A stretch of DNA of 39,527 bases, taken from the NCBI GenBank assembly GCA_023129075.1, contig JAGMCT010000003.1, forward strand, positions 1-39,527, given 5' to 3'. This document shows, piece by piece, positions 1-9,160 of the stretch (positions within the stretch are counted from its first letter, which is position 1; the number at the start of each line of letters is the position of its first letter). Both the position numbers and the translations under genes were made by a program. Below the pieces are notes generated by a model. It was not told the DNA's origin and ran no database searches. It saw only the letters and a program-made list of their open reading frames with translations. Source of the DNA: Microcaldota archaeon. GTDB taxonomy: Archaea; Micrarchaeota; Micrarchaeia; Anstonellales; Bilamarchaeaceae.

Positions 1-3000
1 GTGGGTTCTTCCATAAGCCCTGCAGCTACATTTAGAAGCCTCCTTTCTTTTTCATTCAGTGCAACCACTGCCTCAACAAGCGCCCCGCGCTTTACATCTT
101 CTTCTCCTCTTTTCTCCCCTATATAATAAAGTCCGCCTTTGAATGAGCTTTCCTTTCCAAGACCTCCGCCGACTAAATAATGGTGCCCATCCCCATTATC
201 AAATACCCTGTAGACTGCTCCAGTATGCAGGAAGTATCCTTCCCCCACACCTACCCTTGCTTCTCCTCTGAATTCCTGTTCTGCTATCCTTTCCTCAATC
301 CGTTCGCTTTTTATCTCTCCTGCAACATACACATCATTATCATACGCAAGCTGGAAATTTCCATTCCAATAGGTTTTTCTGGCTGCATCTTCTATTGCAG
401 ATGACATGTTTGTTCTTTCTGTTTCGCTCATAATGTATCTTCTTGTAGTATACTCATCCATAAGACTCCACAAAGGTGTGCTCGTAAGGCTTCCTGTTGC
501 ATGGAAATCCCCATATTTCGAAATACCATAAAGCGCAAGCATGAATTTGTTCTTTTCGCTAATCTCAATCTCATCTGTCTTTTCCCCAAGCCCTTCAAGC
601 AGCTGGCTGTAAATAAGCGCTGATGTCCACTCTACTCCTTCTCTTGTTTTTAGGAATGCCTCTGATGCTCCCTGTTTCTTATTTACAACTCCCTTAAGAA
701 GCGTATAGAATTCCGGAGTCATGAGCGTACTTCCATAAAATTTGCTCAAAAGATTGGCTCCGCTTTCGGTTCCCAATATCCCTTTTGCATAAACCCTTCC
801 GCTTGTAAGGTGCTCCAATTCTCCGAAGGCTGTCCACTCGCTCATTCCGAGTGTTCCTCCGCCAATCATCCCGCCCCACATAACTGACGGTTTTATGTAC
901 TGAATTCTCACCCTGCCTGTCCATACATTCCCTATTTCCTTTATCTCCATTTTTTTTATTTTGTTGTTGAGTTTTTTCAATTCACTGTTCAATTTTTCTT
1001 CCTCAGTTCCAACTTCCCTGCTTCTTGCTTCTCCCAGTTTTTCTTCCAGCTCTTTTCTTTTTACCAAAAGCTTTCTGTATTCCTTATTTTTGTTCTCAAG
1101 CATTTCTTTTGCTTTTTCAATTTTTGGAGAAGCCTGTGTCGCTCCTACAATAACCTTTATGTCTCCTGCTTTTATTCTTGCAGCCACCCCGTGCTCCTCC
1201 TCTATACTTCTCTCTCCAAAACCAGTTTCTGTTGTTGCAACTCCTTCTTCATGATAAAGGTAGGCTGCACCAGGGAACATCACTTTTGCATCATCATAAT
1301 TAAGTCCGAATGCAACAAATCCCCCGCCATCAAATGTTTCCTTTAACCCAATTTCTTTTCTATATTCCTCATCCGTATACAAACCTGTCTTTCCTATAAG
1401 GGCCCCTCCAAATCCTTTTGGATGAGGGATATACGCCCTGGCTGCAAGGAAGTTTCTTATTGAGGTGTAATCCTCCTGCCTTAACTGTACTTCAATAAGG
1501 TTCCCATATTCATCTCTATTGTAAGTATGTACATTCAATCTTTCAGTATCCCATTTCTCTTCGCCAGATTTTCTTGCTTCTATCTCTGCAATTATGTATA
1601 ATTTTTCTTCTCCTTTTGAGACTGCACCAACAAGTCCTTTGCTTATCAGCCCCTCAAGAACATCCCTTGTATAATCTTCGCTCGGAGCCCACCTGTAATA
1701 TTCTTCACCAGCTACTCTGTCAATGCTGTATGTTTGTATTATATTTTCAGCACCAAGAGCATATCCTCTTCCTTCCTCTCCTTCAAGCCCGGGCTCACCT
1801 TTGACTTCCACACCTGCAAATGCGCTTGCTCCGTAAGGACCGAGCCCTTCAATCATTGCACTTCCTCCAAATCCTCCAGGCATCCTTGAAAGGTTTCCCC
1901 CCATGCCTCCTGCACTCAAGTCAGTAAGCCATAAACTCTCAGCATAATCCCTTTTTACCTGCATGAATGCAGAATAAACAGCCTGTGCAAGAACATTTCC
2001 TGAGAGGAGTGCTGTTGCGCTTCTCACCCCTGCGAGTGCAGGCATACTAGGCACAATCTGAAGTTTTGAATAAATCCTCTGGTTAACTATTTCAGGAGTA
2101 TATTCCATTACAAACCTCCCTAATTCAAATGTGGCGGAGGTATCTCTGAATGCAAAATAGTTTGTGCCGGAGAAAACAAATGGACGGAATATCATCGGCT
2201 GGTATGTACTTATATTCCTAAAGGCAGTTTCAATTTCTGAGAAAGGAGTATGTTTTACCCTTCCTGTTAAATCATCCAGAGCTTCTCCAAGCAGGTCCTC
2301 TTCCGCTATTTCTTTCATAACATCTTCTATAGATGTATCTGTTGAAGCATTGTTTATGTTCGCCTCTATCTTCCGGAAGATTCGTATATACCTGTAAGTT
2401 GAGCTTGGTTTTAACTGCGGAGGAAGCACATAAGAACTGCTGGACCTGAACATCTCATTGAATGCCTTGAGCCCTGTTTTCACATCCCTGGTTGTGTTTC
2501 CTTTATGAACAATAGGAGTATGTACCTTGAATATATATTCCCTGAGAAGTGCAGGATTATATGAAAGCACCCTGTGCATATTCTCAATTGCAAGTTTTTG
2601 TGTTGAATAATCCAGACCTCTTGCACTCATGCTTTTTATTGCATCAGCAATCACTGGAAGGTCAACTGCATAGGCGCCGTGGGCAATGAGTGTTATGAGT
2701 TTCTCAGTTGTAATCGTATCATATCTTGCGGTTTCTGTTTCGGTTACCATCCCGATTTTTTCTTCTTCCTTCTTTCCGGTTCTTAACTGGCTGTCAATCT
2801 GCCTAGACATATCAAGTAAATCATGATAGGCCTGAAGGATGTTCCTTTTTCCTTTTTCTGCTCCTTTATTTTTCTCAAGATAAATGGCCCCTGCCAGTTT
2901 CTCATCTATTCCTGCAAGATATGCAAGATATGCTGAGGCTATCTTCTTCTTTTTTTCTGTTAGTTCCGTTGGAAATATCTCCTGCAGTTTTCCGTCTCCC

Positions 3001-4358
3001 CCTACCTTCATGAGCTGTCTGTCTTCCAGTATTGTATTGAGGATTCCGAGGTCATTTCCATACCCCGTTAGTTCCCGCATGTTCCTGCCTTTTCCAAGGA
3101 ATAAATTTACCTGGTCAACAAGTTCTTTTGCAAACTCTTCTTTCACCACCTTGAATAAGTCCACTCCATATTCACGCCTTACGTACTCGCTGTCCTGCAT
3201 TATACCGTATGCTTCTCCTCCGTAAAGTGCACTGGTAGCTCCCTGATACCATTTATAGACCTCTTCTTTGAACTTCTGGTCTTTGAATGCCTTACTCAGT
3301 ATTTGTCCGTCAACCTTACCCTTTAATTTCTCTTTTATTCTCTCCAGAGGGTCGCTTTTCAGCACCTCTGCATATTCACTCTGGAGTTCCTTACCCATTA
3401 CCTTGCCTTCTTTCTGAGCCTTTTTCATTCCGATATAAAGAAGCAATGCTCTTCTTGCTTTGTTGCTTCCTCTAAGTATTACGTCCTCAACTTTGTTACC
3501 CACTGGGTCTTGTTTTAGGATTTTTTTCACTTCTTGTTTTTTTTCTTTTACATATTTAATTAGCTTTTTTGAGCCTTCTCTATCCTCGTTATTTTCCTTT
3601 TCCTCCATAAGAGAATTCTTGTGGTTAAGAAGCATATCCCTCAGTGTTTCAAGCTGGGTTTCCTGCACGAACCTTGCAGGTGTTTTCTTGAGTTTTTCAG
3701 CACTTATTTTTATTTTGCTGTAAAGCATTTTTGTATTCTCAGCATTATATGCAAGCAGAGCAAGATAGAATCCAAATCTGTTTTTCTCAGCCAGGAATCT
3801 CTTCATTTTTTCGTATTTTTCCCCTAATTTTTCTCTATTAGTTTCTATCCATTTCTTCATTTTTTTTATGTGTTCTCCTTTCCATGCCCTGTTGTATGTT
3901 TTAAGTCCTGCAAATCTCCCTATTGCTTTAATGTTTTTTTCTTTAAGCTGTTCTTCTGCCCATTTCCCCAAATCTCCGGCATCAACCCTTTTTCCTGTGA
4001 CTTCACTATATCTTTTTACAAGTTTTTTTCCGAGGTCGTGCACTCCTCCACTTAAGTCAATAAGGGTTCTAAGCTCCCTTCTCTTTCCTATATCTCCTTC
4101 ACTTGTTAATTCTTTCTCTGTCCATTCTGATATTTTTTTAAATTGAGTACCTACTGTGGAATTTTTTGTTTTTCTTTTTTGAGCAGCTCTGGCCATAAAT
4201 ACACCTATATTATTTACTCCTTCATTATTTATATTACTTTCTATGATGCCCTCTGAGAGGGGTTTTGTCTTTGCAATAGCAGGTCCAAGCATGCTTATTA
4301 CTATTCCTGCAGCAGTAATCCTCTTTAGTATTCGTTGAAGAAACCTTCCATTGGTCAT
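1..4358 (-). CDS. Giant secreted protein of unknown function (3' end outside window)
   Basis: One open frame runs on the minus strand from an ATG at 4358 to the window edge, giving at least 1452 residues without a stop. The N-terminus has basic residues, a hydrophobic stretch (about residues 16-29, AAGIVISMLGPAIA) and a likely signal-peptidase site after AIA, so it is probably exported. Residues about 60-500 are lysine/glutamate rich and look helical. The later part is richer in Gly, Tyr and aromatic residues (for example GGMGGNLSRMPGGFGGSAM), as in beta-rich surface proteins. A second charged, coiled-coil-like stretch lies near 960-1100. I recognise no catalytic motif or named domain. A TATA-like TATTTAAATA at 4386-4395 precedes the start. 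It could be a surface or adhesion protein, which is inference. Short plus-strand frames across it are shadows. Confidence 0.85.
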   Translation of the reverse strand, partial: MTNGRFLQRILKRITAAGIVISMLGPAIAKTKPLSEGIIESNINNEGVNNIGVFMARAAQKRKTKNSTVGTQFKKISEWTEKELTSEGDIGKRRELRTLIDLSGGVHDLGKKLVKRYSEVTGKRVDAGDLGKWAEEQLKEKNIKAIGRFAGLKTYNRAWKGEHIKKMKKWIETNREKLGEKYEKMKRFLAEKNRFGFYLALLAYNAENTKMLYSKIKISAEKLKKTPARFVQETQLETLRDMLLNHKNSLMEEKENNEDREGSKKLIKYVKEKKQEVKKILKQDPVGNKVEDVILRGSNKARRALLLYIGMKKAQKEGKVMGKELQSEYAEVLKSDPLERIKEKLKGKVDGQILSKAFKDQKFKEEVYKWYQGATSALYGGEAYGIMQDSEYVRREYGVDLFKVVKEEFAKELVDQVNLFLGKGRNMRELTGYGNDLGILNTILEDRQLMKVGGDGKLQEIFPTELTEKKKKIASAYLAYLAGIDEKLAGAIYLEKNKGAEKGKRNILQAYHDLLDMSRQIDSQLRTGKKEEEKIGMVTETETARYDTITTEKLITLIAHGAYAVDLPVIADAIKSMSARGLDYSTQKLAIENMHRVLSYNPALLREYIFKVHTPIVHKGNTTRDVKTGLKAFNEMFRSSSSYVLPPQLKPSSTYRYIRIFRKIEANINNASTDTSIEDVMKEIAEEDLLGEALDDLTGRVKHTPFSEIETAFRNISTYQPMIFRPFVFSGTNYFAFRDTSATFELGRFVMEYTPEIVNQRIYSKLQIVPSMPALAGVRSATALLSGNVLAQAVYSAFMQVKRDYAESLWLTDLSAGGMGGNLSRMPGGFGGSAMIEGLGPYGASAFAGVEVKGEPGLEGEEGRGYALGAENIIQTYSIDRVAGEEYYRWAPSEDYTRDVLEGLISKGLVGAVSKGEEKLYIIAEIEARKSGEEKWDTERLNVHTYNRDEYGNLIEVQLRQEDYTSIRNFLAARAYIPHPKGFGGALIGKTGLYTDEEYRKEIGLKETFDGGGFVAFGLNYDDAKVMFPGAAYLYHEEGVATTETGFGERSIEEEHGVAARIKAGDIKVIVGATQASPKIEKAKEMLENKNKEYRKLLVKRKELEEKLGEARSREVGTEEEKLNSELKKLNNKIKKMEIKEIGNVWTGRVRIQYIKPSVMWGGMIGGGTLGMSEWTAFGELEHLTSGRVYAKGILGTESGANLLSKFYGSTLMTPEFYTLLKGVVNKKQGASEAFLKTREGVEWTSALIYSQLLEGLGEKTDEIEISEKNKFMLALYGISKYGDFHATGSLTSTPLWSLMDEYTTRRYIMSETERTNMSSAIEDAARKTYWNGNFQLAYDNDVYVAGEIKSERIEERIAEQEFRGEARVGVGEGYFLHTGAVYRVFDNGDGHHYLVGGGLGKESSFKGGLYYIGEKRGEEDVKRGALVEAVVALNEKERRLLNVAAGLMEEP

Positions 4359-4462
4359 AGAAAACGGTTTTTTAAAATAAGAATATTTAAATATATGTTT
4401 CCTGCAACATTTTTCATTCCTCCTTTTAAATCTATCCTGTTCTATTTTTCATAGTGATTTTT

Positions 4463-5893
4463 ATGAAACTGGAAAAGATTTCAAAAGCTATTTACAGGAT
4501 GCCACCCCATGAGGACATGAAGGTTCCTGCCTATATCTTCGCAAATGAAAAACTCATAAGACACATAAGGGCAGACCGCACCCTTTCCCAACTCAAGAAT
4601 GTTGCTTCGCTCCCTGGAATAGTAAAGTACGCTCTTGCAATGCCCGATGCCCACGAGGGATACGGCTTTCCAATAGGCGGGGTTGCTGCTTTTGATGCGG
4701 AAACAGGCATCATTTCTCCTGGAGGGGTTGGTTACGACATAAATTGTGGAATTAGATTGGTTACTGTGGACTTAACACCAGAGGAAGTAAAATCAAAAAT
4801 AAAGGAACTCTGCGATAAGCTCTTCATAAACATTCCGAGCGGAGTAGGAAGCCAGGGAAAATTAAGGATTTCCCATGAAGAGCTGGATGAGGTAGCTCTT
4901 AGGGGAGTGGAATGGGCAGTGGAAAAAGGATACGGAAGAAAAGAAGATATTCAGAATACTGAGGAATACGGAAGAATAGAAGGAGCAGACCCCTCCTGCG
5001 TTTCCCCAACAGTAAAGAAAAGAGGAAAATCCCAGCTTGGTACATTAGGAGCAGGAAATCATTTCCTTGAGATGCAGGAAATCCAACAGCTCTTTGACGA
5101 AGAAACAGCAAAGAAATTCGGTCTTGAAAAAGGAAAGACTGCTGTAATGATTCACACCGGCTCCAGGGGCTACGGCCACCAAATCTGCACCGACCACGTA
5201 AAGAATGTCCTCCGTTATGCAGAGAGCAACAACCTTTTCCTTCCTGACAGGGAGCTTGCTTATGCTCCAATCCAAAGCAGGGAAGGTTCTGATTATTTAA
5301 AAGCCATGCGCTGCGGGGTAAATTTTGCATTTACAAACCGCCAGGTAATAATGCACTGGGTCCGCGAAACCTTTGACAATGTTTTTGGTCCCGGCACTTC
5401 TGATTCTATGCATCTGGTTTACGATGTTGCACATAATATTGCAAAGATGGAAGAGCATGTTGTAGATGGAGAAAAAAGAAAACTCATTGTTCACAGGAAG
5501 GGTGCAACCCGTTCTTTTCCTGCAGGAAGACCAGAGCTTCCTGAGCACTATAGTAGTGTAGGCCACCCGGTTTTAATAGCCGGCACCATGGGCACTGCCT
5601 CTTATGTCCTTGTAGGAGAGCAGAAAGGCCTTGAACTTACCTTCGGTTCCACCTGCCACGGAAGCGGAAGAACCATGAGCAGAGGGCAGGCAATAAGAAC
5701 CCATGACGGCGCACAGCTTGCACATGATTTACTTAAGCAGGGCATTTATGTAAAGGCCACAAAACCAAGAACCCTTGCTGAAGAAGCCCCTGACGCTTAC
5801 AAGAATGTAGATGATGTTGTTGCAAGTGTTGCTGAGGCAGGGATAAGCAGACCTGTTGCCCGCATGAAGCCTTTGGGAGTTGTAAAAGGCTGA
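4463..5893 (+). CDS. rtcB: RNA-splicing ligase RtcB
   Basis: RtcB joins RNA ends carrying 2',3'-cyclic phosphate or 3'-phosphate to 5'-hydroxyl ends, using GTP and Mn2+. In archaea it ligates tRNA exons after intron removal. The protein is full length (476 aa). The family metal and guanylate sites are visible: GGVGYDINCGIR with the metal-binding Cys near residue 95, GAGNHFLE, HTGSRGYGHQ, the VAHNIA histidine, and STCHGSGR, whose His is the known GMP-attachment residue of the family. HRKGATRSFPAGRPE is also typical. A longer frame starts with GTG at 4454, but that GTG lies in the GTGAT ribosome-binding sequence just before the ATG at 4463, so I prefer the ATG. A TTTTAAAT box lies near 4423-4430. 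No partner (Archease) is adjacent. Confidence 0.97.
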   Translation: MKLEKISKAIYRMPPHEDMKVPAYIFANEKLIRHIRADRTLSQLKNVASLPGIVKYALAMPDAHEGYGFPIGGVAAFDAETGIISPGGVGYDINCGIRLVTVDLTPEEVKSKIKELCDKLFINIPSGVGSQGKLRISHEELDEVALRGVEWAVEKGYGRKEDIQNTEEYGRIEGADPSCVSPTVKKRGKSQLGTLGAGNHFLEMQEIQQLFDEETAKKFGLEKGKTAVMIHTGSRGYGHQICTDHVKNVLRYAESNNLFLPDRELAYAPIQSREGSDYLKAMRCGVNFAFTNRQVIMHWVRETFDNVFGPGTSDSMHLVYDVAHNIAKMEEHVVDGEKRKLIVHRKGATRSFPAGRPELPEHYSSVGHPVLIAGTMGTASYVLVGEQKGLELTFGSTCHGSGRTMSRGQAIRTHDGAQLAHDLLKQGIYVKATKPRTLAEEAPDAYKNVDDVVASVAEAGISRPVARMKPLGVVKG

Positions 5894-5900
5894 TTTTTTT
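5894..5900 (+). terminator. Poly-T terminator after rtcB
   Basis: A run of seven T directly follows the rtcB stop codon. Archaeal RNA polymerase commonly terminates at such T-tracts without a strong hairpin. The next gene has its own TATA-like box about 25 nt upstream of its ATG, which fits a transcription break here. Confidence 0.5.
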
Positions 5901-5950
5901 GCTGTTTCTGCTTCCAAAACACTTTTAATATTCACCTTATAATTACCTCT

Positions 5951-6769
5951 ATGAGACTACCTGCTGTTGCCGGCCAGTTTTATCCGGTTTCCACCCGGGA
6001 ATTAGGCAAGATGTTCTCTTCTTTCTTTGACAGACAAATCCAAAAAAAGAAAGCTTATGGAATTGTTTCTCCGCATGCTGGCTATGCCTACTCCGGAAGA
6101 ACCGCAGCCCTTGCTTTTGCTTCAATAAAAAACCTTCTTTCTATAGACACTGTAATTTTTATAGGTCCGAACCACACAGGAAAAGGAGAGATGGTTTCTA
6201 TTTCCCTGGAAGACTGGCAGACTCCCTTAGGTATTTCACAGAATAACCGAACCCTTGGCCAGGCAATAATAAATAATTCCAATTTCATCTCCCATGATGA
6301 AGAAGCGCACAGATGGGAGCATTCAATAGAAGTCCAGCTTCCATTCCTTCAATTTCTTCATCCCAAAGCAAAGATAGTTCCAATCTGTATGCTTGCACAG
6401 GATATTGATGCGGTAAGAGATGTAGGAGAGGCCATTTACGAAGCAGAAAAGGAAACCAATTCAAATTTCATCGTAGTTGCAAGCTCTGATTTCTCCCATT
6501 TTATTCCTGCAGAAGAAGCAGAAAAAAAAGACAAAAAGGCAATAGAATTCATAGAAAAATTGGATTATAAGGGTTTCCAGAAATATGTTGAAGAAAACAA
6601 TATTTCTATCTGCGGACAAGGTCCAATTGCTTCCCTTATGTATTATATTGAATTAAAAGGGGGGAAAAAAGCCGAGCTTTTGGAATACACAAACTCTGGT
6701 GCAACAACAGGAGATTATAGAAGCGTGGTTGCATATGCTTCCCTCCTTTTCCCAAAGGTGATTCCATGA
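5951..6769 (+). CDS. MEMO1 family protein (AmmeMemoRadiSam system protein B)
   Basis: This 272-aa protein matches the MEMO1 family in length and motifs: N-terminal LPAVAGQFYP, SPHAGYAYSG (His42), FIGPNHTG (His75), HSIEVQLPFL, SSDFSHF, and C-terminal SGATTGDYRSVVAYAS. These histidines line the family pocket, whose fold resembles LigB-type extradiol dioxygenases. The biochemical role in archaea is not established. Bacterial and archaeal relatives occur with AMMECR1 and a radical SAM enzyme, and both partners are present elsewhere in this window. A TTTTAATA box at about 5925-5932 sits 26 nt before the ATG, so the mRNA is probably leaderless. Its stop overlaps the next start in ATGA, implying translational coupling to the isopentenyl-diphosphate isomerase gene. 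Confidence 0.93.
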   Translation: MRLPAVAGQFYPVSTRELGKMFSSFFDRQIQKKKAYGIVSPHAGYAYSGRTAALAFASIKNLLSIDTVIFIGPNHTGKGEMVSISLEDWQTPLGISQNNRTLGQAIINNSNFISHDEEAHRWEHSIEVQLPFLQFLHPKAKIVPICMLAQDIDAVRDVGEAIYEAEKETNSNFIVVASSDFSHFIPAEEAEKKDKKAIEFIEKLDYKGFQKYVEENNISICGQGPIASLMYYIELKGGKKAELLEYTNSGATTGDYRSVVAYASLLFPKVIP

Positions 6770-7767
6770 CCACGGAAAAGAGAAAAAAAGACCATCTTTC
6801 AATTGCACTGCGCAAGGAGAGCCAATATATAAAATCTGCACTTTTTGAAGAGGTTGATTTTGTCCACAACGCACTCCCCGAATTGGATTTGGAAGATGTT
6901 CAGTTGAAGGTTTCTTTCCTTGGAAAGGAGGTATTTCCCCTTCTTATTACTGGAATGACTGGTGGAAATCCATCCACAAAAAGGATAAATCTTGCCCTTG
7001 CAGAGGCAGCTGAAAAACACAATCTTGCCTTTGGAGTCGGAAGCCAGCGCGCTATGGTTGAGAATCCCTCCCTTACAGATACTTATAAGGTAAGAAAGGC
7101 TGCACCTTCCATTCCATTATTAGCGAATATTGGTGCTGCCCAGCTTCTTTCTTATCCTCTCTCTACTCTTGAAAATATTGTTTCTTCCATAGATGCAGAC
7201 GGCCTTGCCATCCATCTTAATGCATTGCAGGAGGTAATCCAGCCTGAAGGAGACAGGAATTTCAAAGGTATTCTTGAGAAGATAAAGGAAATCTGTGAGA
7301 AAGTTTCAACAAAGATAGTTGTAAAGGAAACAGGTGCAGGAATCTCCCGTCCTGTTGCTCTGAAATTAAAGGAAGCAGGCGTAGACTGGATAGATGTTTC
7401 TGGTGCAGGCGGAACCTCCTGGAGCAAGGTAGAATACAAAAGAGGCAAAGCAGTCCCTGGTTTCGGTGAATGGGGAATCCCTGCTGCAGCCTCCATCTTT
7501 ATGTGCAGGGAAACTGTTTCCCTTATAGGAAGCGGGGGCATAAGAAACGGAATTGACTGTGCAAAGGCTGTTTCCCTTGGTGCTGATATGGCAGGAGCTG
7601 CCAAACCATTCTTCTCTGCTCTTAAAGCCAAAAGACTGGATGAGGAGATAGAACTCTGGAAATCCCAAATGAAGCTTACTGCTTTCCTCACAGGAAGTAA
7701 AACCCTGAAAGAGTTACAGCAGGTTTCCCTGGTTATGGGTCCCAACTTAAAAAGATGGCTGAGCTAA
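6766..7767 (+). CDS. fni: Type 2 isopentenyl-diphosphate delta-isomerase
   Basis: This FMN- and NAD(P)H-dependent enzyme interconverts isopentenyl and dimethylallyl diphosphate, which feed archaeal membrane-lipid synthesis. The 333-aa length and motifs fit IDI-2: LITGMTGG near residue 65, GVGSQRAM, ANIGAAQL, HLNALQE, VVKETGAGISRPVA, VSGAGGTSWSKVE, and the FMN phosphate-binding GSGGIRNGIDCAKAVSLGAD. The start overlaps the MEMO1 stop by 4 nt. Its 3' end overlaps by 4 nt with the convergent resolvase gene. MEMO1 genes lie beside mevalonate/isoprenoid genes in many archaea, as I recall. Confidence 0.97.
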   Translation: MTTEKRKKDHLSIALRKESQYIKSALFEEVDFVHNALPELDLEDVQLKVSFLGKEVFPLLITGMTGGNPSTKRINLALAEAAEKHNLAFGVGSQRAMVENPSLTDTYKVRKAAPSIPLLANIGAAQLLSYPLSTLENIVSSIDADGLAIHLNALQEVIQPEGDRNFKGILEKIKEICEKVSTKIVVKETGAGISRPVALKLKEAGVDWIDVSGAGGTSWSKVEYKRGKAVPGFGEWGIPAAASIFMCRETVSLIGSGGIRNGIDCAKAVSLGADMAGAAKPFFSALKAKRLDEEIELWKSQMKLTAFLTGSKTLKELQQVSLVMGPNLKRWLS

Positions 7768-8153
7768 AAAACAAGCTCCTGAAGACTTCTTCCTATTAAT
7801 TTTGCATTCTTCCAGTTTATAGAATAACTTCCTTTATTTTTTTTGAATACTGAAAGAGGAATAAACACCCACTGTTCTCTTTTTCTTCTCCACCCTATAT
7901 AACTGGTTATCCCTGTTGTCTCCTCCCATTTCACAAGATTCTCAAACTGCTCTTTTTTTATTGCAAGATTCTCTGTTTCAATTGCCTTGCTTTCTATCGC
8001 ATACTGCATCCCTTTTTTGAATGCCATTAAATCCGGGCTCAGGGAGGAAACTCCGCTTCCTGCCGCTCTTATCACAGCAAATCCCCTGTCATGAAAGTGT
8101 TTTATCAATTCCCTTTCTGCTGCAGAGCCTTTTCTGTATCTCCAAAAAGCCAT
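7764..8153 (-). CDS. hjc: Holliday junction resolvase Hjc
   Basis: Archaeal Hjc cleaves four-way DNA junctions during recombination and fork repair. This 129-aa protein has the PD-(D/E)XK nuclease arrangement: KGSAAERELIKHF with the N-terminal Glu, an AAGSG turn, SPDLMAF with the metal-binding Asp, and YAIESKAIE giving the ExK pair. Downstream KEQFENLVKW is typical of the family. A frame extended by three codons would start at TTG 8162; I chose the ATG at 8153 as the usual start codon. The gene converges with fni, and the stop codons overlap. It lies about 50 nt downstream of the 315-aa unknown gene on the same strand. Confidence 0.93.
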   Translation of the reverse strand: MAFWRYRKGSAAERELIKHFHDRGFAVIRAAGSGVSSLSPDLMAFKKGMQYAIESKAIETENLAIKKEQFENLVKWEETTGITSYIGWRRKREQWVFIPLSVFKKNKGSYSINWKNAKLIGRSLQELVF

Positions 8154-8203
8154 ATTATCCAAACATCCTGTCTTTATTTTTTTAATTCTTTAAAAAAAGT
8201 CCA

Positions 8204-9151
8204 TTATTCTGCTTTATGGTTTGCTTTTTTCATTAGTTCACTGAGTTTCGCTTGGTTTCTTGTTCTTTCCATACTTTTTGCAATGTTTTTCTTTATAATA
8301 GAATTAATCTCTTTCTTTTCCTTTCCTTTTTTTACTGCTTTAATTATCTCTTTTGCCCCTTTCTCACTAATTAGCGGAGCCAAACCTACCTCAAGTTTTT
8401 CCAACTCCCTTTTTTCAGCTTCCTTTTCAATTGCTTCATCCGTTGTTTTACTTAATCTTTGAACACTTTCCATCGTAATCTCCATTGCCCTTTGTGCAAC
8501 TGCTTCTGCTACAGCTTTATTTGCCATATCCTCATCAGTTCCTGAATCCAAAAGACCGCCAAGGACAGCAGCAGCCGAGAATCCTATTCCCAAAGCGGTT
8601 TCTGTTACTGTTTTTATATCTCCGCCTGTTTTGATTGCTTGGCTAACCATTTTTTCTTGTGTTTCTTCACCCTTCCAAGTACCGAGAACTTTCATTCCTT
8701 CCACGGTTTCTCCGGTTTTCTTTTTATCTCCTTTTTTAAGATACTCTGCACCAAGATTAATATCAAGAAGTTCCAATACTCCCATTCTTTTCTCAGCAGG
8801 AAGATTAAGAAGTTGATTTTCTATAGCTTCTTTCCCAGCATCAAAAGGAGGTGGAGGGGGATTTTTCTTTAAATATTTTTTGATGTTTTCATTCCAAATG
8901 GTTTGTATCTCTTCTTTTTTCGGTTGTATGTTTTGTTTTTTACAGTTATCAGAATATTCATGCATCTTTTGTTGTATGCCTGTAAGTATCGATGGGTGAT
9001 TTCTTACATATACTTCTGCTTCCCGTGGAAGTATTGGTTTTAGCTGTTGGGCTGTTTGCTTTGCTGCGTATTCTTGTGTTTCCATAATATATTTCGTTTG
9101 TCCCTGTGCTGATTTCTCCTCTTCTTTTGGTACTGATTTAGTTTTCCCCAT
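8204..9151 (-). CDS. Unknown protein, charged and helical, in the envelope cluster
   Basis: I do not recognise this 315-aa protein. It is rich in Lys, Glu and Ala and looks largely helical. There is a proline-rich turn (KKNPPPPPF) near residue 95 and a short hydrophobic Gly/Ala segment (ALGIGFSAAAVLGGLL, about residues 187-202) that could be a single membrane or buried helix. No signal peptide is evident. It starts 9 nt after the stop of the upstream secreted-protein gene, so the two are almost certainly co-transcribed. A GAGGG-like ribosome-binding site precedes the ATG. The role is unknown; partnership with the exported protein is inferred only from gene order. Confidence 0.75.
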   Translation of the reverse strand: MGKTKSVPKEEEKSAQGQTKYIMETQEYAAKQTAQQLKPILPREAEVYVRNHPSILTGIQQKMHEYSDNCKKQNIQPKKEEIQTIWNENIKKYLKKNPPPPPFDAGKEAIENQLLNLPAEKRMGVLELLDINLGAEYLKKGDKKKTGETVEGMKVLGTWKGEETQEKMVSQAIKTGGDIKTVTETALGIGFSAAAVLGGLLDSGTDEDMANKAVAEAVAQRAMEITMESVQRLSKTTDEAIEKEAEKRELEKLEVGLAPLISEKGAKEIIKAVKKGKEKKEINSIIKKNIAKSMERTRNQAKLSELMKKANHKAE

Positions 9152-9160
9152 TTGATCCCT

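Noticed and set aside
4899-5330. A 143-aa minus-strand frame opposite rtcB
   Set aside because: It lies wholly within the conserved RtcB frame, has no promoter or ribosome-binding site and its sequence resembles no protein.
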